Shown in pieces: positions 7,943 to 16,374 of a stretch of 64,000 nucleotides of DNA (its first letter is position 1; each line of letters begins with the position of its first letter). The stretch lies in the NCBI RefSeq assembly GCF_039962255.1, contig NZ_JAMPKY010000010.1:1-64000 (forward strand). Direction: 5' to 3'. The translations under genes and the position numbers were made by a program. The DNA comes from Leptolyngbya subtilissima AS-A7. Its GTDB lineage: Bacteria > Cyanobacteriota > Cyanobacteriia > Phormidesmidales > Phormidesmidaceae. Under the pieces are notes generated by a model. It was not told the DNA's origin. It did not search any database and saw only the letters and a list, made by a program, of their open reading frames with translations.

Positions 7943-7981
7943 ATAGAGCGTGTGCTGAGGTTTATAGATGCGTGTGCTGAG
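7943..7981. repeat. Pair of direct repeats upstream of the coiled-coil gene
   Basis: GCGTGTGCTGAG occurs at 7948-7959 and 7970-7981, each preceded by TATAGA. The copies are 22 bp apart, about two helical turns, and lie 80-110 bp upstream of the minus-strand start at 7869. They could be a regulator site or a small duplication. Confidence 0.5.
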
Positions 7982-8110
7982 TTAGCAGTACCCTACCAGG
8001 CTTGACCGGGGGGTGACTGTGGGTGGCACTACCTAGAAGGGATTCTACACTGAACTTTACATGGCGGGTGCGACCAACTCGACCGGGGCTACAGCCCTAA
8101 CTTAATCTAC

Positions 8111-10627
8111 TTAAAATCCTGGAATTAGCCACCATAGGCTTAGCCCCAGTAGCCCGGTGCAGGCATGCTGAATCCACCGCTGGGGGCCAGATTGGCGACA
8201 AATTTTGACCGTCAGCCAAACCGACAGCGCCATGCCCAACAGCAGCGTTACGCCCTGGAGAAAGGCCACTACTGCGGGGTGGGCCACCCAAACGGGCAGA
8301 TTTCCCCCCGAGGCGCCAAAGGTGGCTAAAGACACGGGCAAAATGCGCCCACCTTCCCCTAGCCCTAGGCGCAGGTAATGGGCCAGGTTGGCCGCCCACA
8401 CCAGGGGCAGATAGCCGTAGGCCAGTCGCACCGCTGGCCGCCGAGGCAGCCCCTGGGTTTTGCGCCACAGCCAGTGCGCGCCTTCGATGCTGAGGGGCAG
8501 CAGGGCGGGCAGCGCCAGCACGCCAAAGGCCACTAGGCTGTGACCCATTACAGTGTCAATCGGCAGCTGAATACCCAACTGGGTCTGTAGCTCGGGCAGG
8601 CGATGCAGGTACACCGCCCCCAGCAGTAGAAACATCAGCGCCACCTCAGACGCGCGGGGTCGGTGCGTCGTCCACAGCTCAATGCCGGGGGGCCGCAGGT
8701 TTAGCTCGACCGAGCGGTGGGGGCAGGCCTTGAGGCAGGTCATGCAGAGCACGCAGTCGCGGTTGTCTTCGAGCTGGGCCGGGTGCGAGTAGAGGGGGCA
8801 GCCGTTGGTCTCCTGGCCTTCGCCTTTTTTGGGGCCGCCCTTGTAGCACTGGTAGGTGGTGCACTCCGCTGAGCAGGTGCCTTGCTGTGCCCGCAGTTCG
8901 GTCATCGAGAGCTTGGCGAACATGCCGTTCATGCCGCCGATGGGGCAGAGGTAGCGGCACCAAAATCGCCGCTCAAACAGGGCCGAAAAGATCATTGCCC
9001 CAGCGGTAATCAGCAGTAGCAGGCAGGCGGAGAGGTAGGCCGCATCCTCCAGGTGCCACACCTCTTCCCACACCAAAATCAGGGTGAACAGGCTAAAGAG
9101 AAACCAGCCACCCCAGTGCTCGGCCGCCTCGCGGGGCCAGCGTTTGAGCCTGCCGGGGAACAGCTTTTGCGAGATCCACTGGGTGACTTCGCCGTAGATC
9201 ATAAAGGGGCACACGGCGCACCACAGCCGCCCCACAAAGGGGAAACTCAGCAGCACCAGGGGCCACCACCAGGCCCAAAACACGGTTAAGGCTACATTCT
9301 CGTGGCGCTGCTGAGGGCCAAACCAGAGCACGGCGATGACGACGGCGAACAAGGTAAGGGTAATGCCGTAGTTGATGCGATCGGGCCACCAAGGGCTGCG
9401 CAAGAACCGTCGCAGATCGGGGTAGCGATTGAGCAGGTTGAGCCGCAGCTGTTTCTTTTTGCTCTGGGCGGGCCAGATAATTTCTTCGGTAATCAGGCCA
9501 CCGCCCGAGAGCTGAGCCGCCGCCCGCTCCACCAGATTCCCTAGCTCGCGCAGATTGTCGGGAAAGTCGTAGGACTGAAGGCGGCGGACGGCCTCCGGGG
9601 TGAGCGTCAGCCGTCCGGTGCTGCGCCGACGGCTGATCAGTGAGAGGTAGTAGTTGACCCAGTCTTCGATGTCGGCTTTGCGCACCCGCAGGGGAGGCAC
9701 CTTGATGGTCTCGCCGACCACATCGTCCAAAACTGGCACGGCTTGTTCCGCCAGCAAAATAATGCGGGCTTCGGCGGTGACCGGTGGAACAATTTCGCCA
9801 TCGCGGCTGACGGGGCGATATTGGCCAGTCTCTATTAGCTCGGCGATCGCCTCCGCTAGCTCAGCCCCTAGTTCTCTGGGGTTGTTGAGCACCAGGGTGC
9901 CTGGGCCCAGAGCCGCCAATAGCCCCATGCGCCCCCCCGCCCGGCCAAACAGATCGGCCCCGTTGGCCTGGAGCTGGCCGCAGTTGACCTTGATAATTGG
10001 CAGCTGCCGCTGCTTAGAGCCAAAGTGAATCAGCGCCGCCAGATTGTCTTTCTCTAGCCCCGGCTCGCCAAAAATCAGCACCGATTTGCGATCGCCCGCG
10101 GCTTCTCGTAGCTGAGCCCGCAGCCGAGTGGCATAGCGGCTGCGGCCAATCACCCCCCGCCGAGCCTTGGCCACCAGGTAGGGGCGTAGGATGGCCTGGC
10201 GCTCTTGCTCTAGCTCGGCCTCAGACGACAGCCGCTTGACTACGTCTACCAGCTGCCGGGTAAAGGTTTGCAAAATATCGGGGTACTGCTGCACCAGGGC
10301 CTGGAACGGGTCGCGATCGATGAACCAGAGGGTGCTGTCGCAGAGGGTTTGAATGGTTTGCTCAACCGGTTGATCGAGCAGCAGAGGCTCCAGATTCAAC
10401 ACTGCGCCGGGCAAGAAGCTGGCCCCGCCAAGGGTAGCCTCGGTGCCGAGCTTGCCCTCCCAGAGAATGTAGAGACCCTGGGGAGGTTGGCCGGCCTCAA
10501 CGACGGTTTCCCCGGCGGCCACGGTCAAGGTTTGAATGGCTTGAGCTAAGGGCTCTAGAGTAGGCTCGGGCAGCACGCTGAGGGGGGTGCGCTCCTGTAA
10601 AAAGATCACCCGGTCGGATACAGTCAT
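8111..10627 (-). CDS. cNMP-domain / degenerate sigma54-type AAA / NapH-like polyferredoxin membrane fusion
   Basis: The 838-residue three-part protein has a CRP-type cyclic-nucleotide-binding fold at about 10-135. An AAA domain of sigma54-activator type follows at about 160-385, then a multi-pass membrane polyferredoxin (about 420-830). Cysteine groups are CAVCP (470-474), CRYLCP (557-562) and CVLCMTCLKACP (625-636), as in NapH/NosR/CcoG-type iron-sulfur proteins. The AAA part is degenerate: GEPGLEKD replaces GETGTGKE, Walker B reads TLVLNNP with no acidic pair, and no GAFTGA loop is present. Cyanobacteria lack sigma54, so it probably acts as a redox or ligand-sensing membrane module. Its partner is unknown. 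Confidence 0.85.
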   Translation of the reverse strand: MTVSDRVIFLQERTPLSVLPEPTLEPLAQAIQTLTVAAGETVVEAGQPPQGLYILWEGKLGTEATLGGASFLPGAVLNLEPLLLDQPVEQTIQTLCDSTLWFIDRDPFQALVQQYPDILQTFTRQLVDVVKRLSSEAELEQERQAILRPYLVAKARRGVIGRSRYATRLRAQLREAAGDRKSVLIFGEPGLEKDNLAALIHFGSKQRQLPIIKVNCGQLQANGADLFGRAGGRMGLLAALGPGTLVLNNPRELGAELAEAIAELIETGQYRPVSRDGEIVPPVTAEARIILLAEQAVPVLDDVVGETIKVPPLRVRKADIEDWVNYYLSLISRRRSTGRLTLTPEAVRRLQSYDFPDNLRELGNLVERAAAQLSGGGLITEEIIWPAQSKKKQLRLNLLNRYPDLRRFLRSPWWPDRINYGITLTLFAVVIAVLWFGPQQRHENVALTVFWAWWWPLVLLSFPFVGRLWCAVCPFMIYGEVTQWISQKLFPGRLKRWPREAAEHWGGWFLFSLFTLILVWEEVWHLEDAAYLSACLLLLITAGAMIFSALFERRFWCRYLCPIGGMNGMFAKLSMTELRAQQGTCSAECTTYQCYKGGPKKGEGQETNGCPLYSHPAQLEDNRDCVLCMTCLKACPHRSVELNLRPPGIELWTTHRPRASEVALMFLLLGAVYLHRLPELQTQLGIQLPIDTVMGHSLVAFGVLALPALLPLSIEGAHWLWRKTQGLPRRPAVRLAYGYLPLVWAANLAHYLRLGLGEGGRILPVSLATFGASGGNLPVWVAHPAVVAFLQGVTLLLGMALSVWLTVKICRQSGPQRWIQHACTGLLGLSLWWLIPGF

Positions 10628-10661
10628 GGCAGTTCACCCACGCTCTACACGGTGTAGCCCC

Positions 10662-10748
10662 ATGATGATGGCAAATGACCTCTGGGTGCCTCTGGCATTA
10701 CTCAGCTTAATCATTGCGGCGGCGATCGCCTTTAGCCGCGCCAAGTAG
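10662..10748 (+). CDS. Possible 28-aa single-pass membrane microprotein
   Basis: The frame opens with three consecutive ATG codons and then encodes ANDLWVPLALLSLIIAAAIAF with a basic end, SRAK. That is one transmembrane helix with a positive cytosolic tail, the size of small photosystem or cytochrome-complex subunits. It is divergent from the fusion gene at 10627. There is no clear ribosome-binding site and it matches no small subunit I know, so the call is weak. Confidence 0.3.
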   Translation: MMMANDLWVPLALLSLIIAAAIAFSRAK

Positions 10749-10933
10749 GGTTATGTCCATCGCCCTATGTGACACACCCCACAAGAGCGAAACCATTTCA
10801 GACGGAACGGCTACCGCCTTGGAAGAAGTATCTCTACGGCGATCGCGCTAGCTTTTTAACACCAATTTAGTGCAGAAGAACGTGATGTTCTTGCAAACAA
10901 AACTTCGTTCAGCATCAGCCCTGGATTAGCGGT

Positions 10934-11452
10934 TCAATGTTGCACAACCACGGGTGTTCCCAGATCGGCCCAGTTGTACAACCACTGGGCATGGTCAACC
11001 GCAACATTCACGCAGCCATGGCTCACGGGCGTACCAAAATTGTGGTGCCAGTAAGCTCCATGAATTGCGTAGCCCCGGTAAAAATACATTGTCCACGGTA
11101 CATCGGGCACGTCATAATCTGCACCCCGCATTCTGGTCGTTCGATGCATCGACTGAACCTCAAACACCCCCGTTACCGTTGGCGTTGAGCGTTTCCCCGT
11201 CGAGACAACGACCGCATAGACCGGAGTGCCTCCCTCCCAAGCGGTCAACCGCTGGCTCGATAGATCAATTTGAAACCAGCGTTCGTTCGACTGGCGAAAA
11301 CTTGCCACCCGCGCGGCTATTTCTTCATTTGTGAGGGCCATGACCGGCTCTGTGCCTGGAGCCAAAAATAACCCCGCACCGCTAACTATTAAACTCAAAA
11401 AAGCACCTGCTCCGAAGCGTTTGAGCCAATGCCGCTGAGAGGCTAACATCAC
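10934..11452 (-). CDS. L,D-transpeptidase (YkuD family)
   Basis: The 172-residue protein has an N-terminal signal or anchor helix (about 12-35) and a YkuD catalytic domain (about 55-172). The active-site signature is [20 protein letters not shown], with the nucleophilic cysteine in SHGCVN. Family members form 3-3 peptidoglycan cross-links or attach proteins to peptidoglycan in the periplasm. The [10 protein letters not shown] strand typical of the fold start is present. It is a small single-domain version without LysM or peptidoglycan-binding repeats. It is monocistronic, with about 110 bp to the LysR gene. The start is ATG at 11452. Confidence 0.93.
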   Translation of the reverse strand: MMLASQRHWLKRFGAGAFLSLIVSGAGLFLAPGTEPVMALTNEEIAARVASFRQSNERWFQIDLSSQRLTAWEGGTPVYAVVVSTGKRSTPTVTGVFEVQSMHRTTRMRGADYDVPDVPWTMYFYRGYAIHGAYWHHNFGTPVSHGCVNVAVDHAQWLYNWADLGTPVVVQH

Positions 11453-11564
11453 TTCACCTCAACTGTCTAGATAACTATTACTTCAACCCCTTCAGCCAAA
11501 ATCCTGGAGATGGTAATGATTCTTTAGGCTGCACCATATTTATACAGCCAAGTTTGACGAGCCC

Positions 11565-12443
11565 CTAAATTTTCTCTGCCAAAAACTCCACTAGCCGAGT
11601 CACCTTCGCTGATAGGTGGCGATTCACTGGATACAGCGCGTAGATGTTGATTGGTGGAGGCGGATAGTCAGCAAGAATAGGTCGCAAGCGTTCTACCTTC
11701 AAATCCTCTTCCACGATGAAATCGGGCAGCATGACGATGCCTAAGCCTTCCAGAGCAGCGGCTCGCAGCACCTCGCCGTTGTTGCAGCACAGCGGCCCAC
11801 TGATCGTGACCGTATGCGGCTCATCCCCTACCAGGGTCCAGCTGTTGTCTTGGGCGCGGTGGCCGTAGTGTAGACAGTCGTGCTGTTTGAGATCGTCTGG
11901 ATGAGCCGGGATGCCGCGTTGCTGTAGATAGTCGGGGGCCGCGCACACCACCAGCGGGCAGGGGGCCAGCATATGAGCGATCAACCCAGGGCCGGGCGGC
12001 TGGGCGGCAATGCGAATGGTGATGTCAAAGCCTTCTTCAATCGGGTCGATGCGGCGATCGTTGAGCACCAGCTCTATGTAGAGGTCGGGGTACTGAGCCA
12101 TAAACTTTACCACCAGTGGGGCGAGGTGTAGGGTGCCAAAGGTCATCGGTGCGTTGATGCGCAGGCTGCCGCGCGGCTCTTGGTGCAGACGAGTTAGGGC
12201 CAGTTCGGCTTCTTCGAGGTCGGTGAGGATGGCAAGGCAGCGATCGTAATAGGCGCGGCCAGCATCGGTGGGGGAGACCTTGCGGGTGGTGCGCTGCAAA
12301 AGCTGGGTTTGCAGGTGCTCTTCTAGATTGATCACCAGCTTGTTGACCTGCGATCGCGACAGGTCCATCTTGCGAGCAGCGGCAGCGAAACCGCCTGCTT
12401 CAACAACTTGGGTAAAAGCGCGCATGCTTTCAAGTTTGTCCAT
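11565..12443 (-). CDS. LysR-family transcriptional regulator
   Basis: The 292-residue protein has a winged-helix DNA-binding domain (about 1-60, with the helix-turn-helix around GGFAAAARKMDLSRSQVNKLV) and a type 2 periplasmic-binding-like effector domain (about 90-290). The start chosen is ATG at 12443 (MDKLESMRAF), where family homology begins; an in-frame extension to 12503 adds unrelated residues. It is divergent from a pirin gene. This gene pair recurs in bacteria, and the regulator usually controls the neighbour. A 7-bp palindrome with 11-bp spacing at 12501-12525 in the shared promoter is the likely operator. The effector is unknown. Confidence 0.92.
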   Translation of the reverse strand: MDKLESMRAFTQVVEAGGFAAAARKMDLSRSQVNKLVINLEEHLQTQLLQRTTRKVSPTDAGRAYYDRCLAILTDLEEAELALTRLHQEPRGSLRINAPMTFGTLHLAPLVVKFMAQYPDLYIELVLNDRRIDPIEEGFDITIRIAAQPPGPGLIAHMLAPCPLVVCAAPDYLQQRGIPAHPDDLKQHDCLHYGHRAQDNSWTLVGDEPHTVTISGPLCCNNGEVLRAAALEGLGIVMLPDFIVEEDLKVERLRPILADYPPPPINIYALYPVNRHLSAKVTRLVEFLAEKI

Positions 12444-12500
12444 TTTGGGAGAAGGAGGGGAATAGGGGAAGTAGGCTTTGACTAGAGCGTGGCCGCCAAT

Positions 12501-12525
12501 CATTGTCCTTATTTGGGCGACAATG
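12501..12525. promoter_or_regulatory. Candidate LysR operator (T-N11-A palindrome)
   Basis: CATTGTC (12501-12507) and GACAATG (12519-12525) are perfect inverted arms spaced by 11 bp, the usual LysR T-N11-A geometry. The site lies between the divergent LysR and pirin starts. A further half-site, ATTGTCC, follows near 12543. Confidence 0.65.
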
Positions 12526-12610
12526 CGTCTTTAATATTGGGTATTGTCCTTTAATTGGATTCAGTATATCTTTAATTTATTCGGATGTTTCCAATCCATT
12601 GACGCTAATA

Positions 12611-12623
12611 GGAGGTGTCTCTA
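12611..12623 (+). promoter_or_regulatory. Ribosome-binding site fixing the pirin start
   Basis: GGAGG at 12611-12615 lies 8 nt before ATG 12624. A GTG at 12615 is in frame but overlaps this Shine-Dalgarno sequence, so ATG 12624 is the better start. Confidence 0.8.
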
Positions 12624-13328
12624 ATGATTAAGGTTCGTCCTGCTAATGAACGTGGTGCCGCCAATTTTGGCTGGCTTGATTCTCACCACACCTTTTCCTT
12701 CGGCAACTACTACGACCCTAAGCACATGGGCTTTGCCAGCCTGCGGGTGATCAACGAAGACAAGGTGACACCGAGCCAGGGCTTTGGCACCCATGGCCAC
12801 CGTGACATGGAAATCATTACCTACGTGCTCGATGGCGCACTGGAGCATAAAGACAGCCTTGGCACTGGCTCCGTCATTCGCCCTGGGGATGTGCAGCGGA
12901 TGTCGGCGGGCACGGGCATTCGCCACAGCGAGTTCAACGCTTCAGACACTAACCCGGTGCACTTCCTGCAAATCTGGATCTTGCCTGAGACTGAGGGCAT
13001 TGACCCTGGCTACGAGCAAATCTCAATCGCACCCGCAGCCAAGCAAGGTCAGTTGCGCCTAGTCGGTTCCCGCGATGGCCGCGACGGCTCCGTCACCATT
13101 CATCAGGATGTCAGTCTCTACGCCACCACGTTGAGCGATGGCGATGCAGTGGCACACACCCTGACTCCGGGCCGAGTGGCTTGGGTGCAGGTGGCCCGTG
13201 GCGCAGTTAACCTCAACGGCCATGACCTCACCGCCGGAGATGGCGCTGCCGTCAGCGACCTCGACACCCTGAGCCTGACTGGGGCTGCTGATAAGACTGA
13301 GGTGCTGCTGTTTGATATGGCCGCCTAA
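12624..13328 (+). CDS. Pirin family protein (YhhW-like bicupin)
   Basis: The 234-residue bicupin starts MIKVRPANERGAANFGWLDS. The metal-binding cupin motif is HGHRDMEIITYVLDG (about 56-70), with the second part near GIRHSEFN (about 100-107). The pirin ligands are three His and one Glu. Some members are quercetin 2,3-dioxygenases and others redox-sensitive co-regulators, so the activity cannot be set from sequence. Divergent from the LysR gene and about 80 bp before a CDGSH gene in the same direction, it probably belongs to a stress- or redox-responsive unit under that regulator. Confidence 0.93.
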   Translation: MIKVRPANERGAANFGWLDSHHTFSFGNYYDPKHMGFASLRVINEDKVTPSQGFGTHGHRDMEIITYVLDGALEHKDSLGTGSVIRPGDVQRMSAGTGIRHSEFNASDTNPVHFLQIWILPETEGIDPGYEQISIAPAAKQGQLRLVGSRDGRDGSVTIHQDVSLYATTLSDGDAVAHTLTPGRVAWVQVARGAVNLNGHDLTAGDGAAVSDLDTLSLTGAADKTEVLLFDMAA

Positions 13329-13410
13329 CAAACTTGCGGCGGCAGGGAAACTTCCGCTGCCGCCGCAGAATATCCGCAACAAAACCTGATCTTAACGAGA
13401 GGAAAGACCG

Positions 13411-13647
13411 ATGGCTGAGCCTGTAATTGCCGATACTAAGCCCGTGGTGATGGAGTTGGAGGCGGGCGATTATTACTGGTGCACCTGCGGCCAGTCAACG
13501 AACCAGCCCTTCTGCAACGGTGCCCACAAAGGTACCGAATTCACGCCAATGAAATTTACCTTGGAGGAGAAAAAGCAAGTGGCGCTGTGCGCCTGCAAGT
13601 ACACGCAAAACGCGCCTTTCTGCGACGGTAGCCACGTCAAGCTATAG
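13411..13647 (+). CDS. CDGSH-type iron-sulfur protein
   Basis: The 78-residue protein has two CDGSH zinc-finger-type motifs: CTCGQSTNQPFCNGAH (about 28-43) and CACKYTQNAPFCDGSH (about 60-75). Each has the three-Cys one-His pattern that binds a 2Fe-2S cluster. The first has Asn-Gly-Ala-His in place of the canonical Asp-Gly-Ser-His. Tandem-motif members are soluble bacterial proteins linked to iron or redox balance. GAGAGGA lies upstream of ATG 13411. It follows the pirin gene in the same direction and precedes a strong terminator-like hairpin. Confidence 0.93.
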   Translation: MAEPVIADTKPVVMELEAGDYYWCTCGQSTNQPFCNGAHKGTEFTPMKFTLEEKKQVALCACKYTQNAPFCDGSHVKL

Positions 13648-13649
13648 GT

Positions 13650-13698
13650 GAGAACTGCCCCCCTGTCGAGTCAGGGTTGGGGCGCGGTTCTTCTTTGG
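13650..13698 (+). terminator. Terminator-like hairpin after the CDGSH gene
   Basis: An outer stem pairs AGAAC and GCCCC with GGGGC and GGTTCT. An inner stem pairs CCCTG with CAGGG. The hairpin starts 3 nt after the stop codon and is followed by TTCTTT. Confidence 0.65.
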
Positions 13699-13806
13699 AG
13701 ACACTGCGCGATCGCCCTGCCTATGGCAACCCTAGCTACCAAGACAAAACCCATCGTCCGACTTTCCCAGGCCCAACAGTTGAGGCCATAGAAATTTGGC
13801 GATGGG

Positions 13807-13992
13807 CTAGTAGTTCTGCTGCAAACGTCCTCGGGTGCGACCGCTGAGGCGCTCAGACACTAGGTTGCGGTCCTTGTCGCTGAGACCGCTGATCCGCTGC
13901 TGGGCCTGATTGAGCTGCTGGTTGTCCGACAGGCGGTTGATCAGGTCGGCTTCGTAGGACCGCTGACGGGGGCTAAGGTGAGACTTTCCCAT
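13807..13992 (-). CDS. Small hydrophilic hypothetical protein (61 aa)
   Basis: No family is recognised. The 61-residue protein is very polar, rich in Gln, Arg, Ser and Asp, and predicted helical: MGKSHLSPRQRSYEADLINR followed by a Gln-rich segment and an Arg/Gly tail. The start chosen is ATG at 13992; a TTG 15 nt further upstream is in frame. It stands alone between the CDGSH terminator and a 210-bp spacer. No membrane segment is visible. Codon use and the clean start support a real gene. Confidence 0.55.
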   Translation of the reverse strand: MGKSHLSPRQRSYEADLINRLSDNQQLNQAQQRISGLSDKDRNLVSERLSGRTRGRLQQNY

Positions 13993-14204
13993 GGAGGTGC
14001 TCTGCAAGAAATCAATGAACGAGATTGACCCTAGTCTAATTTCAAACCAGGCACCTGGGTAGTCAAATGATTTCTAGCAAGGAATTGTTACTAGGGCGGT
14101 AGCGGATCCCTTTGCCGATCAGTGGCTATGTAGTCGCCCAGGGAATGCGATTCTTCCTTAGAAAGCTGCGCCAACGCCTCTCGGATCGATCTTTGACCAT
14201 TGCG

Positions 14205-14672
14205 CTAAATGCCGCTCTCGAGCGCCTCAGTGAGTTTGTCGAGATACATCATCATAAGATTGCTCTGGTCGCTAGGGAGCGTAGTGCGTACTTCTTCCTT
14301 GAGCAGACGGTAGGCCACCACACAGGCCGTCTGACGATGGAAGGCGCGGATAATATTTTGCATCCACACCAGATATTCTTCCATAAAGCCATCTTCGTCG
14401 TGGAGCAAAACACCCTTGGCAACGTACTCCAGGGTATAGGTCATATCGCGCTGGCACTGCTGGGCGTGCTCTTGTACGACCTGGCGGTGAGGGGTTTGCA
14501 TGAGCCGCCGCAGGGTGTTGAGCACTATGTCTTTGCTGTGGTCTCTAACGTGGTTGTAGAGATTCACCCGGGTTTGAAAGGCCTCCATCATTTGCTCGAA
14601 GGGGCGCAGCTCAACATCACTCAGGTAGCGACCGTCGGCTTCACGGACAGAGGCAAGCAGGGCATTATTCAT
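14205..14672 (-). CDS. Orphan phycobiliprotein-fold (phycobilisome-like) protein
   Basis: The 155-residue helical protein matches the central phycobiliprotein pattern. The segment QQCQRDMTYTLEYVAKGVLL (71-90) corresponds to the chromophore Cys-x-Arg-Asp region of phycocyanin and allophycocyanin. FMEEYLVWMQNIIRAF (96-111) matches the following helix. Cys73, Arg75 and Asp76 of the bilin-binding motif are kept. Overall identity to rod or core subunits looks low, and no cpc, apc or cpe gene is adjacent. It is probably a phycobilisome-related orphan, perhaps in assembly, degradation or sensing. The start is ATG at 14672; an extension to 14756 is possible. Confidence 0.7.
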   Translation of the reverse strand: MNNALLASVREADGRYLSDVELRPFEQMMEAFQTRVNLYNHVRDHSKDIVLNTLRRLMQTPHRQVVQEHAQQCQRDMTYTLEYVAKGVLLHDEDGFMEEYLVWMQNIIRAFHRQTACVVAYRLLKEEVRTTLPSDQSNLMMMYLDKLTEALESGI

Positions 14673-14977
14673 AGCAGCTAAAGGCGCGATCGCGCGGCCT
14701 GGATGGGTTCCCTCCCAAGATGCCCAGGGAAACCGTTGTAAGGCATGATACCTCAATAATTCTTCGCACTGAGATGAGGTGCCCTGCCGTCGCCGCTTAG
14801 AGCCTCGTGAGTTGTGCCTACCAGCGAGCTACCCTTTCCCACCTAGAGCGGTGTAGACGCTCGATTTAAGGCATTGCCAGTTCCGCTTTCGTCGTGGCAA
14901 GTCGCTGTGCACTAGTTTAATAGGCTGTGGATTGGGTCTATTCTGGTAAAGATGCCGAATTTTGCCCAGCCGTAGCC
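14673..14977. other. 305-bp divergent spacer before ilvE
   Basis: The spacer separates the divergent phycobilisome-like gene and ilvE. The only structure seen is a small hairpin, GAGCG..CGCTC (14846-14862). No recognisable regulator site or RNA gene was found. Confidence 0.5.
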
Positions 14978-15892
14978 ATGCACAACTTTTTACCCGTCGC
15001 TTACTTTGAAGGCCAGTTTTGCGACTTTAGCGACGCCAAGCTTTCCATTGCCACCCACGCCCTGCACTACGGCACTGGGGCCTTTGGCGGGCTGCGCGGC
15101 ATTCCTGACCCGACGGGCAGCGGACGCATTTTGCTCTTTCGCCTCGATCGCCACTGCCAGCGCCTCAGCACCAGCGCCCGGCTGCTCAACTACGACCTGC
15201 CCGGCGACAAAATTCAGGCGGTGATCGAAGATTTCGTCCGCAAAAACAGTCCTGACAAATCGTTCTACATTCGTCCCTTTGTCTACACCTCAGACCTGGG
15301 CATTTCGCCTCGGCTGCACAACGTTGAGAAAAGCTTTTTCGTCTACGGGCTAGAACTGGGCGACTATCTCTCACCCGAGGGCGTCACCTGCCGCATTAGC
15401 TCCTGGTATCGGCAAGAAGACCGCAGTCTGCCCCTGCGCGGCAAAATCAGCGGCGCCTACATCACCTCATCGCTGGCCAAAACCGAGGCCGTTGAGTCGG
15501 GCTTTGACGAATCGATTTTGATGAATTCTCAGGGCAAAGTCAGCGAAGCCTCGGGCATGAACGTCTTCATCGTCCGCTACGGCAAGCTGATCACCCCCGG
15601 CTACGAGCAGGACATTCTCGAAGGCATTACCCGCGACAGCATTCTCACGGTGGCCCGCAACTTGGGCATTGAGGTAGTCGAGCGTCCGGTCGATAAGTCA
15701 GAGTTGCTAATTGCTGACGAGGTATTTCTCAGCGGCACGGCGGCTAAAATCACCCCGGTTCGTAAGGTGGAGTCCTACAACCTGCCCACTAATCGCCCTA
15801 TCACCGATCGCCTGCGTGAAAAGCTCACTGCCATCACCGAAGGGCGCGACGACGAGTATAAAGACTGGATATTTGCGATCGATTTGGGGTAG
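14978..15892 (+). CDS. ilvE: Branched-chain amino acid aminotransferase
   Basis: The 304-residue class IV PLP aminotransferase makes Leu, Ile and Val from their 2-oxo acids using glutamate. Family motifs are ATHALHYGTGAFGGLRG near the N-terminus, the PLP lysine in RGKISGAYITSSLAKTEA (about 165-182), and EASGMNVFIV with GITRDSIL further on. The start chosen is ATG at 14978 (MHNFLPVAYFEGQF), the usual N-terminus in cyanobacteria. An in-frame GTG at 14927 would add 17 residues without family support. It is convergent with a GNAT gene, with 11 bp between stops. Confidence 0.95.
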   Translation: MHNFLPVAYFEGQFCDFSDAKLSIATHALHYGTGAFGGLRGIPDPTGSGRILLFRLDRHCQRLSTSARLLNYDLPGDKIQAVIEDFVRKNSPDKSFYIRPFVYTSDLGISPRLHNVEKSFFVYGLELGDYLSPEGVTCRISSWYRQEDRSLPLRGKISGAYITSSLAKTEAVESGFDESILMNSQGKVSEASGMNVFIVRYGKLITPGYEQDILEGITRDSILTVARNLGIEVVERPVDKSELLIADEVFLSGTAAKITPVRKVESYNLPTNRPITDRLREKLTAITEGRDDEYKDWIFAIDLG

Positions 15893-15903
15893 ATTTCCCC
15901 AAC

Positions 15904-16374
15904 TCACACCTCTAAAACCTTGCGAAATACCACTTTGTCGTAGCCCGTTGCGTAGAAGTCGCGGATCCGCCCTTCCTCTTGATAGCCGCAGTTAGCGTAA
16001 AACGTTCGTACGCGCTCAAAGTCATCAGAACCGGAGGTTTCGACTATCAGCATGCGCCCACCCCGTGCCACTAGCGTTTGCTCAGTGTGGCGCAATAGCG
16101 CTGTCCCCCGCCCTTGCCCTTGGCGGCTAGGGTGAATAGCAATCAGCTGTAGATTCCAGGTCTGATCGGTCATGCGTTCTAGCTCACAATAGGCCATCCC
16201 CACCGGCCCACTGTCGTCGTCGGTTAGCCAAAATGCCTTGCTAGCGGTGGTGTCGTCAAAGAAGTTGACCAACAGGGTGCTCAATTCCTTGAGCTGGTGG
16301 GGCTCAAACAGGCCGGTCGCGTCAGCTAGGGATATCAAATTGCTGGTGTCAGCGGCAACAGTGGGTCGAATCAT
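15904..16374 (-). CDS. GNAT-family N-acetyltransferase
   Basis: The 156-residue single-domain GNAT has the acetyl-CoA loop RQGQGRGTALLRHTE (about 96-110), preceded by the strand LQLIAIHPS. The C-terminus FYANCGYQEEGRIRDFY is the usual beta5-alpha4 region. The substrate cannot be read from sequence; similar proteins acetylate small molecules, amino acids or protein N-termini. The start is ATG at 16374. It faces ilvE tail to tail and shares no operon with other genes. Confidence 0.9.
   Translation of the reverse strand: MIRPTVAADTSNLISLADATGLFEPHQLKELSTLLVNFFDDTTASKAFWLTDDDSGPVGMAYCELERMTDQTWNLQLIAIHPSRQGQGRGTALLRHTEQTLVARGGRMLIVETSGSDDFERVRTFYANCGYQEEGRIRDFYATGYDKVVFRKVLEV

Noticed and set aside
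14112..14681. Plus-strand frame opposite the phycobilisome-like gene
   Set aside because: The minus strand carries the conserved phycobiliprotein pattern; the plus frame is its shadow.
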